64,000 bases of DNA from Styela clava (Eukaryota; Chordata; Ascidiacea; Stolidobranchia; Styelidae): positions 6,105,135 through 6,169,134 of the forward strand of contig NC_135255.1 of assembly GCF_964204865.1 (NCBI RefSeq), read 5' to 3'. The notes beneath the pieces are model-generated. The model searched no databases. It was not told the origin of the DNA and worked only from the letters and a program-made list of their open reading frames with translations. Shown piece by piece: positions 25,753 through 37,570 of the stretch. The first letter of the stretch is position 1. Every line of letters begins with the position of its first letter. The translations under genes and the position numbers were made by a program.

Positions 25753-28700
25753 ATGAATAAGGTTTATGCACTACTTCGCACTCCGTTTTCGCAGCTGCCG
25801 CTGGAACAAAAATTAGAGGTACAACGTCTTGGGCCTTATCAACCAAAAAATTGTTCACTGGAACAATCCCATGACGGAGGAAAGCGTCGGCGTACATTCT
25901 GCGCAGAAACTTGGTATAAAAAACCCGAATGGTTGTGTTACAGCGAGGACAAAAATGCACTTTTTTGTTTTTATTGCCTACTTTTTGCTACCGCCCGTGA
26001 CTCACGTTGGTGTAAATTTAGTTTTAGAGATCTTAAACATCTTTCCGAGCGTGCCAGGGATCATCAATCTTCTATGGAGCATCTGGACAATGCATTAAAA
26101 TACCGAACATTCGGAAATGTTAATATTGCAGCACAGTTGGATGAAGGACGCGCGGTTTCTATTCGTCGGCACAACCAAAACGTCGAGAAAAACCGCCATG
26201 TTCTCGGTCGATTGATAGATGTTTTGAAGTTTATTGGTTGTCACGAGCTGTCCCTCCGTGGGCACGATGAACGGGCTGGCTCTTCTAATAGAGGGGTATT
26301 TTTGGATATGGTGGAATACACCGCATCCCCAGATACAGTATTGAGAGATCATCTTGATGCCGCAACTGTTTCGAAAGGGACATCTAAGGATATCCAAAAT
26401 GATTTGCTCGACTCAATGTATAAAATTTATTTACAACATTTGGCTCTGGAAATTGAGAATTGCCAGTTCCTTTCGATTCAGTCTGACGAGACAACTGACA
26501 TCACGTGCGTTTCCCAACTGGCTGTGATTTTTCGGTTTGTGAAAGATGGTAAACCTACCGAGAGATTTCACAGCTTTGTACCAATCGTTGATCGCACGGC
26601 TTGCGGGATATCGGCTGTACTGAAAGAAGTGTTACAGCCTTACAACGCGAAGTCAAAATTGATAGCTCAAACTTATGACGGCGCGGCAGTCATGAGTGGG
26701 TCGAAACATGGTGTTCAAGTTTATATAAAAGAAGATTTTCCTCATGCGCATTTTTACATTGTTGTGCACACCAATTTAACCTCGCTATTAAAAATATGTG
26801 TCTTGATACCCCTCTCGTCCGTATATTTTTTGCAAATGTTTCGGGGTTTCCTTCATTTTTTTCCGTTTCGCCGAAGCGCTTTGACCTCCTTCGCCAGATA
26901 TGTAGCCGCCGTCTCCCAGCTTGTGCACCAACACGTTGGAACTTCCAATCACGCGTGGTGCAGGGCGTGTCCGAAATTAGGTCTGAGCTCATTGAGTGTT
27001 TCAATAGCATTCAGAGCTCTCCGGTTTGGGACGAACGCTCTGTGAGGGAGGCGGCAGGTCTAAAGCGTCTGCTAGATTGCTAGAAGATGGTGAGTTTTCA
27101 TTTTTTCTCGCTTTTTTCTCCACAATATTCTATCACGTGGATGTATTATACGGCGCATTGCAGTCAAGGCTAATGGATGGAGCGTCTGTGCAGTCGTGTA
27201 TTTCAGACTTCTGCGATGCTGCATCTCGTATCCGGGAAACAATAAAATACGACGACACATGGAGTGCTTCTTTACGCCGCGGGCAAACAACGCAGCGTTT
27301 GATTTTGTCTACAAAGGAATGCTGTGACATTCTGGTGAATCAAATAGGCCATAGGTTCTCAAAGTGCTCCGTACGGAGCCCCAGGGCTCCGCGAGAGGAA
27401 CCCAAGGGCTCCGCGAGCTATTCGATTACTTTTCAAAATACTGGCTAATTTTGTAACTGTTCAAAGAAGCAAGAACAGCTTTGATAAAATTTGACAATAA
27501 TATAGCCTTGAAATATGGTAAAGATGCGGAATTAAAAATGACGTTATTTATGAGCTGGAGCGCAGTCAGGATTCATTAGCAATTGAAAAAAAACGGATAA
27601 CGAGATTTCTGTTGCGTAAAATATTCATTGCATGACCGATGCGAGTATTTCAAGTGTCTTGTCGTAATAATTTAATTCTGCTCATCTTTACTCACGTTTC
27701 ATTCGAAATTACTATTAGGATTGCTAAAGGGAAAGAATACTATTCTAAAATAACATAAAATACGTGATAAACTGCCAACTATGAATAAATTGGAGTTGTA
27801 TTTTTGCCATTTGTCAAACTTGATTTGTTTTTTTGCACTCGAGATTATTTTTAAGCAAGATAAGATCGCTGTTTGAAAAATCACAAGATCTGGGCAAAAT
27901 ACGAATGATTGAAATTTATTTTATTGCATGCGGCTCCGTTGGTAGTTTCAGAATGAAAAAAGGTACACCATGCGTACAATTGACTGTGTTTCAATTTCGC
28001 AGTTACTACGATGAATAACCAATAAAAAACTAACAAAACATCAAATTTTGTGATTTACAATGCCTATAAAAGCATTTTTAATCTGACGTGAGTCTGCTGA
28101 AACCAAACTTATAGTGTAATTTTCCATTTCAAGTTTTAATATTTTAGAATGCCGTTTTTCAATCAAGAAATTTGAGCTGCGGATTTACCTCTTTAATAAT
28201 TATTATTTTTAGCATTTCGTCGCAGATGACTATAATACGGTAACATGTTTTTCACATTGAACTCATAATTCCCCACGAGAACAAATAAGCAATTATCGTC
28301 GTCATTGTAGAACAATACATGTATATATATGCCGAAGGAAATTTTTGATTTAGGGAGAATAAACACTGACGTGAAGATGTTTAAAAACACGCCATGCTGA
28401 CGAAAACAATCGGCGATTGTAACAAAATGCAATCGCGCACATTATTAGTGGCCTTTCAAGTCCTCCGAAAATGTCAAAAAGTAAAAGATTCGACCACCCA
28501 ATTTATTAATATGTTTGTCAAGTGTCAAATTTACAGCTTTAGTATATTTAATTTATTTTTGAAATTGACATTTATATATGACTTGTATTAAACCTATTAA
28601 AAAAGTTTAGCATTTAAGTTAGGTAAAGTACGTTTAACTTACTCAGGAATATTAATCGGAAAGTAACAATTTAAACATTTATTTTTGGGCTCCGTGAATG

Positions 28701-29256
28701 ATAGTCAACTTTTCAAGGGCTCCGCAACACCAAAAGTTTGAGAACCCCTGAAATAGGCGATCGTCTGCGCGCTGAACACCTTGCCGCGTTCTCTTTGATG
28801 AACCCCAAAATTTTTTCAAAATTTGCACGTCAATTTCCCATCCATTTGTTGGCTACTGTCTCCAAATTTTACCCCATGATAAACGTGGGTAAATTGGAAA
28901 ATGAATTGCGATGTATATACACCAATCAAACTTTTTTGAACATCACATCAACTTGCGCGCTCTATGGGTTCCTCATAGATAACACTCTAGTAACTACCTT
29001 TGCGGCGTCTGCAAAATTTCTGGACATCATTTTGACGACGCCTATTTCTTCCGCCGACGCAGAGCGAACATTCAGCACGCTGAAGCGTATTAAAACGTAT
29101 CTCAGAAACACAATGAAGCAAGATAGATTAAATTCCTTGGCTGTTTTATCCATTCACAGAGACGTTATTTCTGGGATGCATGACTTTAATCAGCGCGTTA
29201 TTGAGCATTTTGCTTCCAAGAAACCGCGGCGTGTTGCATATATGTTCAAGCAGTAG
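25753..29256 (+). pseudogene. hAT transposase, TTF-zinc-finger/ZMYM type, disrupted
   Basis: The product would cut and paste hAT DNA. The N-terminal part shows a TTF-type zinc-binding region (WLCYSEDKNALFCFYC), then the catalytic region with LSIQSDETTD, then HCCAHQFNL in a second frame, and at the far end the hAT dimerisation motif SSADAERTFSTLKRIK. Three breaks are visible. One is a frame shift at the T-run 26751-26755, where one base appears missing. Another is a shift near 27065-27085 next to a TAG. The third is the insertion of a 1401-bp element plus 8-bp duplication after 27349. The coding frame before the insertion matches the frame after it once 1409 bp are discounted, so the insertion entered a readable frame. 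An upstream exon is possible but not seen. Not functional as it stands. Confidence 0.9.
27350..28750. mobile_element. Second hAT element nested in the transposase
   Basis: The flanks AAATAGGC at 27342-27349 and 28751-28758 are identical. The ends CATAGGTTCTCAAA and the complement of TTTGAGAACCCCTG are inverted repeats. The subterminal regions repeat GGGCTCCG motifs at both ends. No transposase is seen, so it is non-autonomous. Confidence 0.92.
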
Positions 29257-29836
29257 AAGTCTAGCAGCATATATATCTATGAGTGAGCGACGCATGTCCT
29301 TATCTTTGCATTAGCTTTCCTTTCTTCATAGTAACGTTTTAAACCTTATTTTAGGTTTTGTCTGCTTTTTCGAAGTTTCTGTTAATATGTCATTGTATTT
29401 ATCTGGGTAAATATTGCCTTTCCTTTTGAAAGAGGTTTCAAAATAAACTATGTCTATATTTAATAATCCCTTGACTTGGACCGGTTTTAAGGACACTTTC
29501 TTATCGTTAAAAATTGTCGCTTTTGCCGATTGGTTGTTACCGATGGAATGGTTTTTATACTCATAAAATGATGGGAGAACTTACAGCGCTCATCCTGTCC
29601 CCGTAGATAGGGGTGAGACTTGGTCCCGCAGTAGCTTGCCCCGGTTGTGAAAATGACCACGCGCCGCCACTGCGAAAATCTCTGTTGGAGGTAATGCAGT
29701 GGCGGAAATCTCACCGATGGAAAATAGGAAAAGTAACATATAATATCTTTTTGTCGGTCTGATATTTTCTTGAAAATTACTTCAATACTGTACACGTTTT
29801 AAAGTTTTACACGTGTACAGTTTACAGAATTTTTTT

Positions 29837-29874
29837 GATTTTGGCACAAGAACAGAAAAGGTTGCCCACTCCTG
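29837..29874. repeat. Fragment of hAT right end
   Basis: Thirty-eight bases matching the right terminus of the 12715-13115 element: GATTTTGGCAC..., then AAAAGGTTGCCCACTCCTG. No left end was found. Confidence 0.6.
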
Positions 29875-31626
29875 CTCTAGTCATAATGGAGCGTCGGCAA
29901 AATGTAATTCTTGCCCGGCACATCCCCTTCAACAAATTCCGATAAAAGGACCTTCGTACCAAGGTACATTAATTAACACCTACAAACATTTGCACATTAC
30001 CGACTATACTCTTACTCATCTAATCGTATGCGTTCAGCAACTCGCAATTATACTTCCAATGCAGGATACATAAACAACTCACCATTACGTTCTAAAAAGT
30101 ACATGATTTGCTATTATCCTGGTCATTTATTTCAGTTTTAAAAAAGATCCACGGCATAATAAAGTAATATCCTGGGACTGCTTATGTCATGTGTTAAATG
30201 CATGAAAGCAGTTATACGAAAAATGTCATCGGCATACTCTTATATGATAAATCCTGTGACGACTGACGAGTCAAGACTAATCCTAAAATAGTAATTATAA
30301 GCACAAGCAACAAGAAAACGGTCTAATATGTACGTTTATAGATCATTACCACGATCATTATTATAATGTTATTGCAAGGGAAGATGATATTTTTCCTTGA
30401 AACTATTTTTGTTTGTTGTGTGGCTGCCAATAAAAAATAACCGTTTTGTGCTGTGAGCAAGAAGAAATGTGAAATTGTGATTCATATGGGTATTTTACGC
30501 AACTGAAAAGTATAGACATAAATAAAGAAATAATAGCAGCAAAAAATTGAGCTATTGATTGAGGACAGCATACTAAAAATACAAGGATTATGACATAAAC
30601 TTGAATTCCCGCCACTTTTAAAACACAGAAAATATGAATATGAATAAAATAATTTTCTAACATTGCTAATGCTAAATGAATAGCATATGATGTTTTAAAA
30701 ATTCAAATTCCTATTGAAAACATAACCTATTTAAATTCTCAATAATATCAGACTGAGAGGTTTGTTGATCTTAGTAAGTATTTTTGGTCAGCAATAAATT
30801 CTTGTAAATTCCTTCAAACATTATTCCGTGCACTGCATAGAAAGAATACACATAGACAAATATAAGTGAAATTTGAGTGAGACGTGAAGAGAGACATATT
30901 AATTACATGTTGCTAGAAATGCAAAAAAATATTTTAAAATTTCCACCGTATGAAAAAACGTTGTGAACGAATGAAAGTATGCAAATAATGGTCATAGATT
31001 TGTGTATAATTAAATTGTTGTACAAAGAAAAAATAAGTCGCCTTTTCGGTATTACTGGATGCCGAATTTCCTTTTTGAAATTTACTATTAGCAACTTCCA
31101 ATAAATGTTGCCTCAAATGTAATTTTTTTTTTAATTTCTGATATCACAGTTTAAACTTAAACAGTAGTACGGCAAGGCAAATCATCAACCAATAAAATGA
31201 GCATGAAACAAGTAACAGCAGAAGTATAAAGAAAAATGGAGCAGCCAAGACTATAAAATTTTTTTGTTAAAATCGCTTGAAAAAAAAAATTAGAAAATAT
31301 AAAATTAGATCAATAGGAGTATTACAAGGATGAAAAGACCTTCTTAATCTGAACAATGTGTACCAATTGAGAATCAAATCGATTTATTTAGTAACTTGGT
31401 GACATTAATCATTCATTGGCACACATGATACTAATTGAAAATAAAACAAAACAGTGCTCTATAAATAAGTAAAATCCAGCACAATAATCTCACAGCTACG
31501 CAAAATTATTCAATTATCTAAAAACAGCATTATACATTCCAATACATTCTTGATATAGTTTGTGTTTCATGTTTTTGGTAAAGGAGTGATTATATTTGTA
31601 CATCAAGTCATCATGTTTCCATTATA
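29875..31626. other. Intergenic DNA, no gene seen
   Basis: About 1.75 kb of AT-rich DNA between the hAT region and the NEK2 3' end. No coding, RNA or mobile feature is supported. Confidence 0.5.
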
Positions 31627-31632
31627 TTTATT
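31627..31632 (-). terminator. Candidate polyadenylation signal of NEK2
   Basis: AATAAA on the minus strand, 18 bases beyond the NEK2 stop codon. The 3' UTR would be very short. Confidence 0.5.
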
Positions 31633-31650
31633 ATCAAATATCGGAACAAT

Positions 31651-33096
31651 TTATCTCATTCCTAGCAGATGCCTGTTTTTGATATTGTTTTCATATCTCA
31701 TATTTGCCTGGTTTTGTAATCTCAAATCTCGAAGTTTATGTCTGTAATCTCCAAGATGTTTATCACTTATTGGTCCAACTCCGCTGAGTTTTCGGTATCT
31801 ATAATCATCATGATATCCAGGATTATTTTCTTTTGACTCCATTGCAAAGTGAACTTGTTTCTTGCTTGGTAAAATACCAAGGCGTTCATATTTTTCGTGC
31901 AATGCTTCTGTTGACAATCCAGCTCTTGATAAAAGATCTTGTTTTTCAGCTTTCATCTCTCTGTATTGCTTGATAAGTGTTTCTGCATTTGTCATTTTTT
32001 CTTCTGCCATTCTTTCTCTCTCTTCAAGAAGTTTTTCTCTCCTTTTCAGCTCTCTCTCTTTTTTCTCAATTTCTCTCAAACGTAATTCAAGCCCTTCTTC
32101 TTTTGTTTTACCTTCAGGTTCTGGTGATTCTCTCTTCTCACTTTCACTACTATCACTAGATGATGATGACTTTCTTCTTTCCATTTTCTTATCCTCTATA
32201 ACCTCTATTCCTACTTGAGGTTTTAATGCAGCTGGGCTAACTGGAGGTGTGAGCCCACATTTTTCCAGAGTATCTTGCAGTAAATCCATTTTCAAGATTT
32301 CATCAATGGTTGGTCTTCTTGCTGCAGAAGTTTTTAGCATCAGTGAAATGCAGTCTTGCAATTCATCACTATATTTAGATGGTATACGACGGAATTTACC
32401 CTCCTTGATTTTAACAGCTAATAACCTTTGATTCGCTGCAGTGAAAGGAGGCAAAAGTGCACAAAGCTCGTAAATTAAACATCCAAGTGACCAAATATCA
32501 GATTTTTCATTATAAGACAATTTATTCATCTGTTCTGGTGACATATAATACGGCGTTCCAACGAAAGTTTTTGCGAAACTTGTGTCGTGGTTCAGCACTC
32601 GTGCCAGACCGAAATCTCCAAGTTTCACATCATTAGATGAATCTAAAAATACATTGGCTGGTTTCAAATCACGATGAAGAATTTTTCCTTGGCCTAACTT
32701 CTTTCTTTGACTGTGACATTCCTGTAATGCAAGTACAAGTTGAGCAAAAACCCTCAAAATAAAGTTCTCCTCCATGAATGATCGTTCCTTCCGCTTCTTC
32801 GATATTATACTTGCCAGATCTCCACCGCTACAGTATTCCATAACAAGATACAGGCGACTACTGGTTCTGTCAATAATTCGATCGTAATATCTCACTATGT
32901 ATTTGTGTTTTAATTCTCTCAGAAGATTGACCTCTGACACCAACTGCTGTTTTTCCGGCTCTGTCATAGAACCATAATCCATTTCCTTCCAAACCAGTGT
33001 CTTTCCATCACTTTTCCGTCTGATTTTCAGACATTTTCCATATGAACCAGAACCGATGGTATATAGAATATCGTAATCGCATAACTTGGATGGCAT
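31651..33096 (-). CDS. NEK2: Serine/threonine kinase NEK2, intronless
   Basis: NEK2 is a centrosomal NIMA-family kinase that drives centrosome separation at mitotic entry. The 481-residue frame is uninterrupted. Kinase landmarks are the glycine loop GSGSYG, the catalytic lysine in VWKEMDYG, HRDLKPAN, DFGLARVL and GTPYYMSPEQM. A charged coiled coil follows at about residues 325-380. A KEN box lies at residues 422-424 (ESKENNPG), and the protein ends in LLGMR. In human NEK2A the KEN box and the C-terminal Met-Arg tail direct degradation by the APC/C, so cell-cycle destruction is probably conserved. Human NEK2 is 445 residues and multi-exonic. The intact frame and tail argue against a dead retrocopy. 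A good acceptor-like site lies 44 bases upstream of the ATG. Next gene upstream on the same strand is PPP2R3C, 982 bp away. Confidence 0.95.
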   Translation of the reverse strand: MPSKLCDYDILYTIGSGSYGKCLKIRRKSDGKTLVWKEMDYGSMTEPEKQQLVSEVNLLRELKHKYIVRYYDRIIDRTSSRLYLVMEYCSGGDLASIISKKRKERSFMEENFILRVFAQLVLALQECHSQRKKLGQGKILHRDLKPANVFLDSSNDVKLGDFGLARVLNHDTSFAKTFVGTPYYMSPEQMNKLSYNEKSDIWSLGCLIYELCALLPPFTAANQRLLAVKIKEGKFRRIPSKYSDELQDCISLMLKTSAARRPTIDEILKMDLLQDTLEKCGLTPPVSPAALKPQVGIEVIEDKKMERRKSSSSSDSSESEKRESPEPEGKTKEEGLELRLREIEKKERELKRREKLLEERERMAEEKMTNAETLIKQYREMKAEKQDLLSRAGLSTEALHEKYERLGILPSKKQVHFAMESKENNPGYHDDYRYRKLSGVGPISDKHLGDYRHKLRDLRLQNQANMRYENNIKNRHLLGMR

Positions 33097-33139
33097 TTTG
33101 TTGATGGAGTTAACAACTAATGTAGGGTAATGTTACAAC

Positions 33140-33141
33140 CT
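33140..33141 (-). other. Splice-acceptor-like AG upstream of NEK2
   Basis: On the minus strand a pyrimidine-rich run ends in CTCATATTTCTAG, placing the next base (33139) 43 bases before the NEK2 ATG. It may be a 5' UTR intron acceptor or a trans-splice site. Confidence 0.5.
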
Positions 33142-34078
33142 AGAAATATGAGAAATCAAAAAATATGTGTTAAAAAAGTTAAAAAAAGAGTTCATAACAC
33201 AAATAGAGGATCCTGCGGCTATGGCAGGGAATGGCCCTGTTTTATTAATGGTAATCACAATATAATATGATCAGTTAGGTTGGGAACAGAATTGCAGAAC
33301 TGGAACATTGGTTTCTAAATTGATCGCAGATTGATTGCTAGACAGGGTTGGTATAAATAATAAAAACAAAGTAAGCAGATGTATGGCTATGATACTGTAG
33401 ATTGGTGGATTCATATTAAAATTATTTGGTAATCCAAAACTCTGCTCTGCAAATCATTTCTGAGTTTCAACCATTCATAATGATGAATGATGATGATATT
33501 TGAAATTCAGAGATAGCAATTGAATGAAATAGAAATATTGGAAAAATAGAAATTTAGTCAAAAACTCTAAGAAATTCCAGTTTATACAATATAGAAAATT
33601 ATGAAATGTGTTATTTCTAAAAACAACCTTTCACAACTCTTGAAAGCCAAGTTGAAATTTTTATGAATCCAAAATTTTAATTCGAATACATAAAGTACTT
33701 CGAACAAAGTTCATGAAGATACCTAGGCCTATCTTCTAAATTTCAAGATCACCCAAGATATAATTATATCATAATATCACAAAATCATCAAATTTACATC
33801 TCCAAAATTCCAACTACACCAACTATGGCAAGGTGATTGGCATAAGTCAATTACTGTATAAACCAAGTCTCGCAAACCAAATGTCTTTCTTGTGTATTCA
33901 TCAGCATTTTGTTTATATTTGCATACTCCCATTCCAAACAAGGCTCTCCACAATCATCTAATGATATGTAAATCATGTAAGCCCCACACAACGCATAACA
34001 ACATTTTTTCATATCCGATTATTAAGATGCCTTGTGAAGAAATTGCAAACGTAACACAGTAGATAATACTACTAATTG
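33142..34078. other. Spacer between NEK2 and PPP2R3C
   Basis: It should contain the PPP2R3C 3' UTR and perhaps the NEK2 5' region. I see no coding sequence and no clear AATAAA near the PPP2R3C stop. Confidence 0.4.
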
Positions 34079-35428
34079 TCAGACATCGTCATCTGCTGCA
34101 GAATCTACAACAAGAACTTCTCTGTTTTCATAGGTCCAGAATCCATTAAGATCAATCAAGATATTTGTTACAGTTTCACCTTGGCCACTGCTGATTAAAT
34201 CTTGCAATGTTATTTTCAATGGGTCGTTAGGTTTCACCATATCAAAAATTTCATCTTTCACATCAGCAAATGATACTGGGTCCTGTCCATGCAATTTCAT
34301 CATTTCCTGAATAGCTCTGAAGAAGTAATTTAAAGAAAATACATTCAGATACGCTCTGTTTTGTACATCAAGTAATTTGAATAGATATTGTAGCGCAGCA
34401 GGTTCTTTTCTATTTTCCATAGCAAGAACAAAATCGAGATAAGTTTTATAATCCATTTCACCGTCGTATGTTAAACACTCTTGAAAGACTCGATCAAGAA
34501 ACACTTTAGTTAATGTCCCTGTTCCATATCTCGCCAGCTCTTCTTTGCTTAACATTCCGTTATGATCTTTATCAAGATTCAAATATTGTCCATAAACACG
34601 TAAAGCGGAAGGTGCAGAAAACCAGTTAGATTCTTGAACTTCTTTCGATAATTCTTCATCTCTGAGTTCTAATAAATCATCTAGAAATCCACAAGCAAGT
34701 ATATCCTGAATTTTAATTCTACCCGTTCTCATCGGGTCCAGGAAGAAAAAAAATTTTCGAACCCCTGTACAGACGTAAAATGAATAGAATGATCTCTCAA
34801 GCCCATCAAGTTGAGGTAGAGTAGGAATGAGTTCTAGTATGTAATTCTCCAAATCTGCTTCTCTCAAATATCCTTGTCCGGCCACATCATATAAACTTAA
34901 ACCAATTCTTGTTTGATGAAGCCACACTTTTCTCATAACATAATTAAAAAATTGTAAAATTGAAATTCTTCCCATATAATCTTTTTGATTTAACTTTGAA
35001 AAAATTATCGCTGTAAAAAATTGTTTGCATTTCTCTCCTGCTTTCTTCCCAACTTCCAGAAAATCTTCATAATTGATCATTTGTTCTTCATTTGTAGTAG
35101 GGGGTGTATGATGTTTATCAAGAAGATACCAAAGATTCTGTAACTCATCATTATCAAGCAATTCTCTGCTTCTTCGTTGAAGAAAAACAGCTCTGGATTC
35201 TTCTCTTAATTTTTGCAATAAAATTTCATCCTCAGCAGGAAGCCTGTAATAAAATCGTGGAATGGTTTTGTATGTTTCACATTTGCTGGTTGAACTGCCT
35301 CTCCATTTTGTATATAATTCAGTAAATTGATTCAACTCTTTTGCTGTTTTTTCCTCTTCTGTTTCAGCCGAAGTACTTGATGTAGCTTGTGACTGCAAAG
35401 CATTTTTCAATTTGGATTTCCAGTCCAT
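34079..35428 (-). CDS. PPP2R3C: Protein phosphatase 2A regulatory subunit B'' gamma, intronless
   Basis: This is the calcium-binding B'' gamma (G5PR) regulatory subunit of PP2A. The product has 449 residues, against 453 in human, and is very close to vertebrate PPP2R3C along its whole length. Landmarks are TIPRFYYRLPAEDE, QFFNYVMRKVWLHQTRIGLS and FFFFLDPMRTG. It also has a canonical EF-hand loop, DKDHNGMLSKEE, and a C-terminal DLNGFWTYENRE. The ATG at 35428 begins MDWK as in human; the frame remains open upstream only to a TTG at 35443, which I do not use. The gene has no introns here. A strong acceptor-like site lies 92 bases upstream. NEK2 follows on the same strand. Confidence 0.97.
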   Translation of the reverse strand: MDWKSKLKNALQSQATSSTSAETEEEKTAKELNQFTELYTKWRGSSTSKCETYKTIPRFYYRLPAEDEILLQKLREESRAVFLQRRSRELLDNDELQNLWYLLDKHHTPPTTNEEQMINYEDFLEVGKKAGEKCKQFFTAIIFSKLNQKDYMGRISILQFFNYVMRKVWLHQTRIGLSLYDVAGQGYLREADLENYILELIPTLPQLDGLERSFYSFYVCTGVRKFFFFLDPMRTGRIKIQDILACGFLDDLLELRDEELSKEVQESNWFSAPSALRVYGQYLNLDKDHNGMLSKEELARYGTGTLTKVFLDRVFQECLTYDGEMDYKTYLDFVLAMENRKEPAALQYLFKLLDVQNRAYLNVFSLNYFFRAIQEMMKLHGQDPVSFADVKDEIFDMVKPNDPLKITLQDLISSGQGETVTNILIDLNGFWTYENREVLVVDSAADDDV

Positions 35429-35519
35429 GTCACTTTTTTTCAAATCCTTCCCAGAATATGTATGTATACAGGTAATTAAATAATGGAACAGACTTTTCCA
35501 CTATCAAACTATAGGTTAC

Positions 35520-35522
35520 CTG
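35520..35522 (-). other. Splice-acceptor-like CAG upstream of PPP2R3C
   Basis: The minus strand reads ATTTTTTAACTGATATTTCAG, ending 92 bases before the PPP2R3C ATG. No upstream exon is recognised. Confidence 0.45.
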
Positions 35523-36355
35523 AAATATCAGTTAAAAAATTAAGTTATTAAAAATAAGAGTTAGTGAAGCTGGAGAATAAAATGCAATTAGTAGAAACAT
35601 CAAATTCTCAATTTTATTTACAGATACCATGAAAATGTGAATACCCAACAGCAGACTGCATTATATTAACTAGTTATATACTACTAGTTATATCAACTTA
35701 TATCAGGAGCCTGGAACTTTTTTGGTCAAAAGAGCCTTGAAAGGTACGTATATTCAATGACATTTCGGTGCGAGCCATATAACATTTTTTCACCACTTTA
35801 TCATGTCTTGAATTTCTACTCAACAATTAGAACAAACAATATCAATATACAATTAATAATATGTCGCTGAGGGGCTTGAAGGACTGCTCACATTCAGCAC
35901 AAGCTGAAATCCACGATACTCATCACCTTTCTTTCTTTTGGGCATCTCAGTATTGTAGTGCTTTAAAAATTAGCTTTGTCCAATCTAAATATTACAAATA
36001 AACAATACAAGCGGACAAAATACTTTAATTCCTTTATTGTTCCACGACTCTAACGCTTCGTGATATCACAAAATATGTTCCAGAATCCTAGATTCCGAGT
36101 TTTGTCACATTGCTAGTCTGGCAATTTCCTCGTATAACATTGACATTCGCTGAAGCGCTCGTTCTCAAACGTATTGGCAAATTTTCAGCCAAATTTGTCT
36201 ATAAAAGAGGAACCTGTTCACAGTAGTAAGCTTAGCCTTAGAATATTGGATTTTTGTGGCAGCAATATGTTGTCACCAAAAGAGACATAAATGGCTCGCG
36301 AGCCATGGGTTCCCGACCTATGACTGTATGACTCACGGTACAGCGGTACAGGTGT
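35523..36355. other. Region upstream of PPP2R3C, no gene seen
   Basis: It should include the PPP2R3C promoter. I find no clear TATA box at a supported distance and no coding sequence. Confidence 0.4.
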
Positions 36356-37376
36356 ATCATGATTAGGGATGTAAGTTTCAGAATTTCGAATCCAAGCGAT
36401 TCGAATCAAACTTAATTCGAATCGATTTGAAGCAATTTAAGAAAAAACGGCTTGATTCTATTTAAAAAAAAATGATAATTTAGATACCACGCAGCGATTG
36501 CACAATGCAGGGACGAGTCTCAACATCGACCAAAAGCGTTTGTTCTCCTTGCGTTTAAAGCGTTCCCAGGTCGTAACACTCGGGGGTTGTTATATTCCAT
36601 CTCATCATTGACCAAAAGCGTTTATTTTCCCTATGTTTACAGCGTTCCCGAGTTGGAACACTAGGAGTATTTTACATGGGTCACAGCTTTAGAGAAAACA
36701 ATGTTTTTTAGACTATTTAAAATGTTAAGAAGTTTTACAAATCCTACATTATATAAACGTTTCTATTAATTACCTATGTAATGTCATTATAATAACAGCA
36801 TTATTCCTCATTTAAAACAAAGGTCTGCGATTTCTTCCCTTGGTATCATTTGATTTCCTCTAAAAATACGGCGCAAACGGTACTAACACATGTCTCACTG
36901 GCGTTTATCATTTGGATGAATATTGAAAGTTAATTTCAGAAGAAACGATCACTATACAAACTACACAAAACTTCTCTAATATATTAGTACCGGTACTAGG
37001 TAGTTGATGCAACCATTCAATGGGTTTTTCTACTAACTATACTCATTCTTCAAGTTCATCATTGATATCTCATCACACTTTATGCTATAGTTCTTCCAAA
37101 TTTAAAGAAAGTTAACGATAATATCATGTTATACTAAATAGAATCAGATTCGGAAATATTCGAATCAGAACATTCCGATTCGGAATTCGATTCGAAAATA
37201 AAATATTCGAAACTTACCGTATTTATTCGATTATAACGCGCAAAATTTTGAACTGAATTTTAGGCAAAAATCAATGCTGCGCGTTATACACGAGGTCTGA
37301 GAAATGCGGTATTGAAAATGTGGTTTTAAACATCTGAAACGTGCGTGCGCTCGCGCATGGACATTCCAATGCAGGA

Positions 37377-37488
37377 CGATTTCGTGCAAGCACACGCACA
37401 TGCGACAGCTCAGCGTGCGCTTGATATTCGTGCAAGCGTTCGATTTCGTGCAAGCACACGCACATGCGACAGCTCAGCATGCGTTTGA
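37377..37488. repeat. 64-bp tandem repeat within the nested element
   Basis: The segment beginning CGATTTCGTGCAAGCACACG at 37377 recurs at 37441, with few differences over about 45 bp. Confidence 0.8.
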
Positions 37489-37570
37489 CATTCCCGCTGT
37501 GTTGAGAATATTTATTTGCCATTATCGTACTGTACTGTAGATACCCATTATATATTACCCATTATCTATT

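Larger units (their letters stand above)
25231..29672 (+). mobile_element. hAT transposon (4.4 kb) of the ZMYM-like type
   Basis: The terminal inverted repeats are perfect over 14 bp: CAGTGGCGGCGCGT and its complement. Both sides carry the identical 8-bp duplication CGAAAATC (25223-25230 and 29673-29680), as expected for hAT insertion. The element carries a broken transposase gene and a nested hAT element at 27350-28750; without that insertion it would be about 3.0 kb. The GC-rich leader at 25.23-25.75 kb belongs to it. Confidence 0.95.

Noticed and set aside
31862-32218. Plus-strand serine-rich frame opposite NEK2
   Set aside because: Complement of the coiled-coil codons of NEK2.
35429-35443. 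Five-codon upstream extension of PPP2R3C from a TTG
   Set aside because: It is not an ATG, and MDWK at 35428 matches the vertebrate start.
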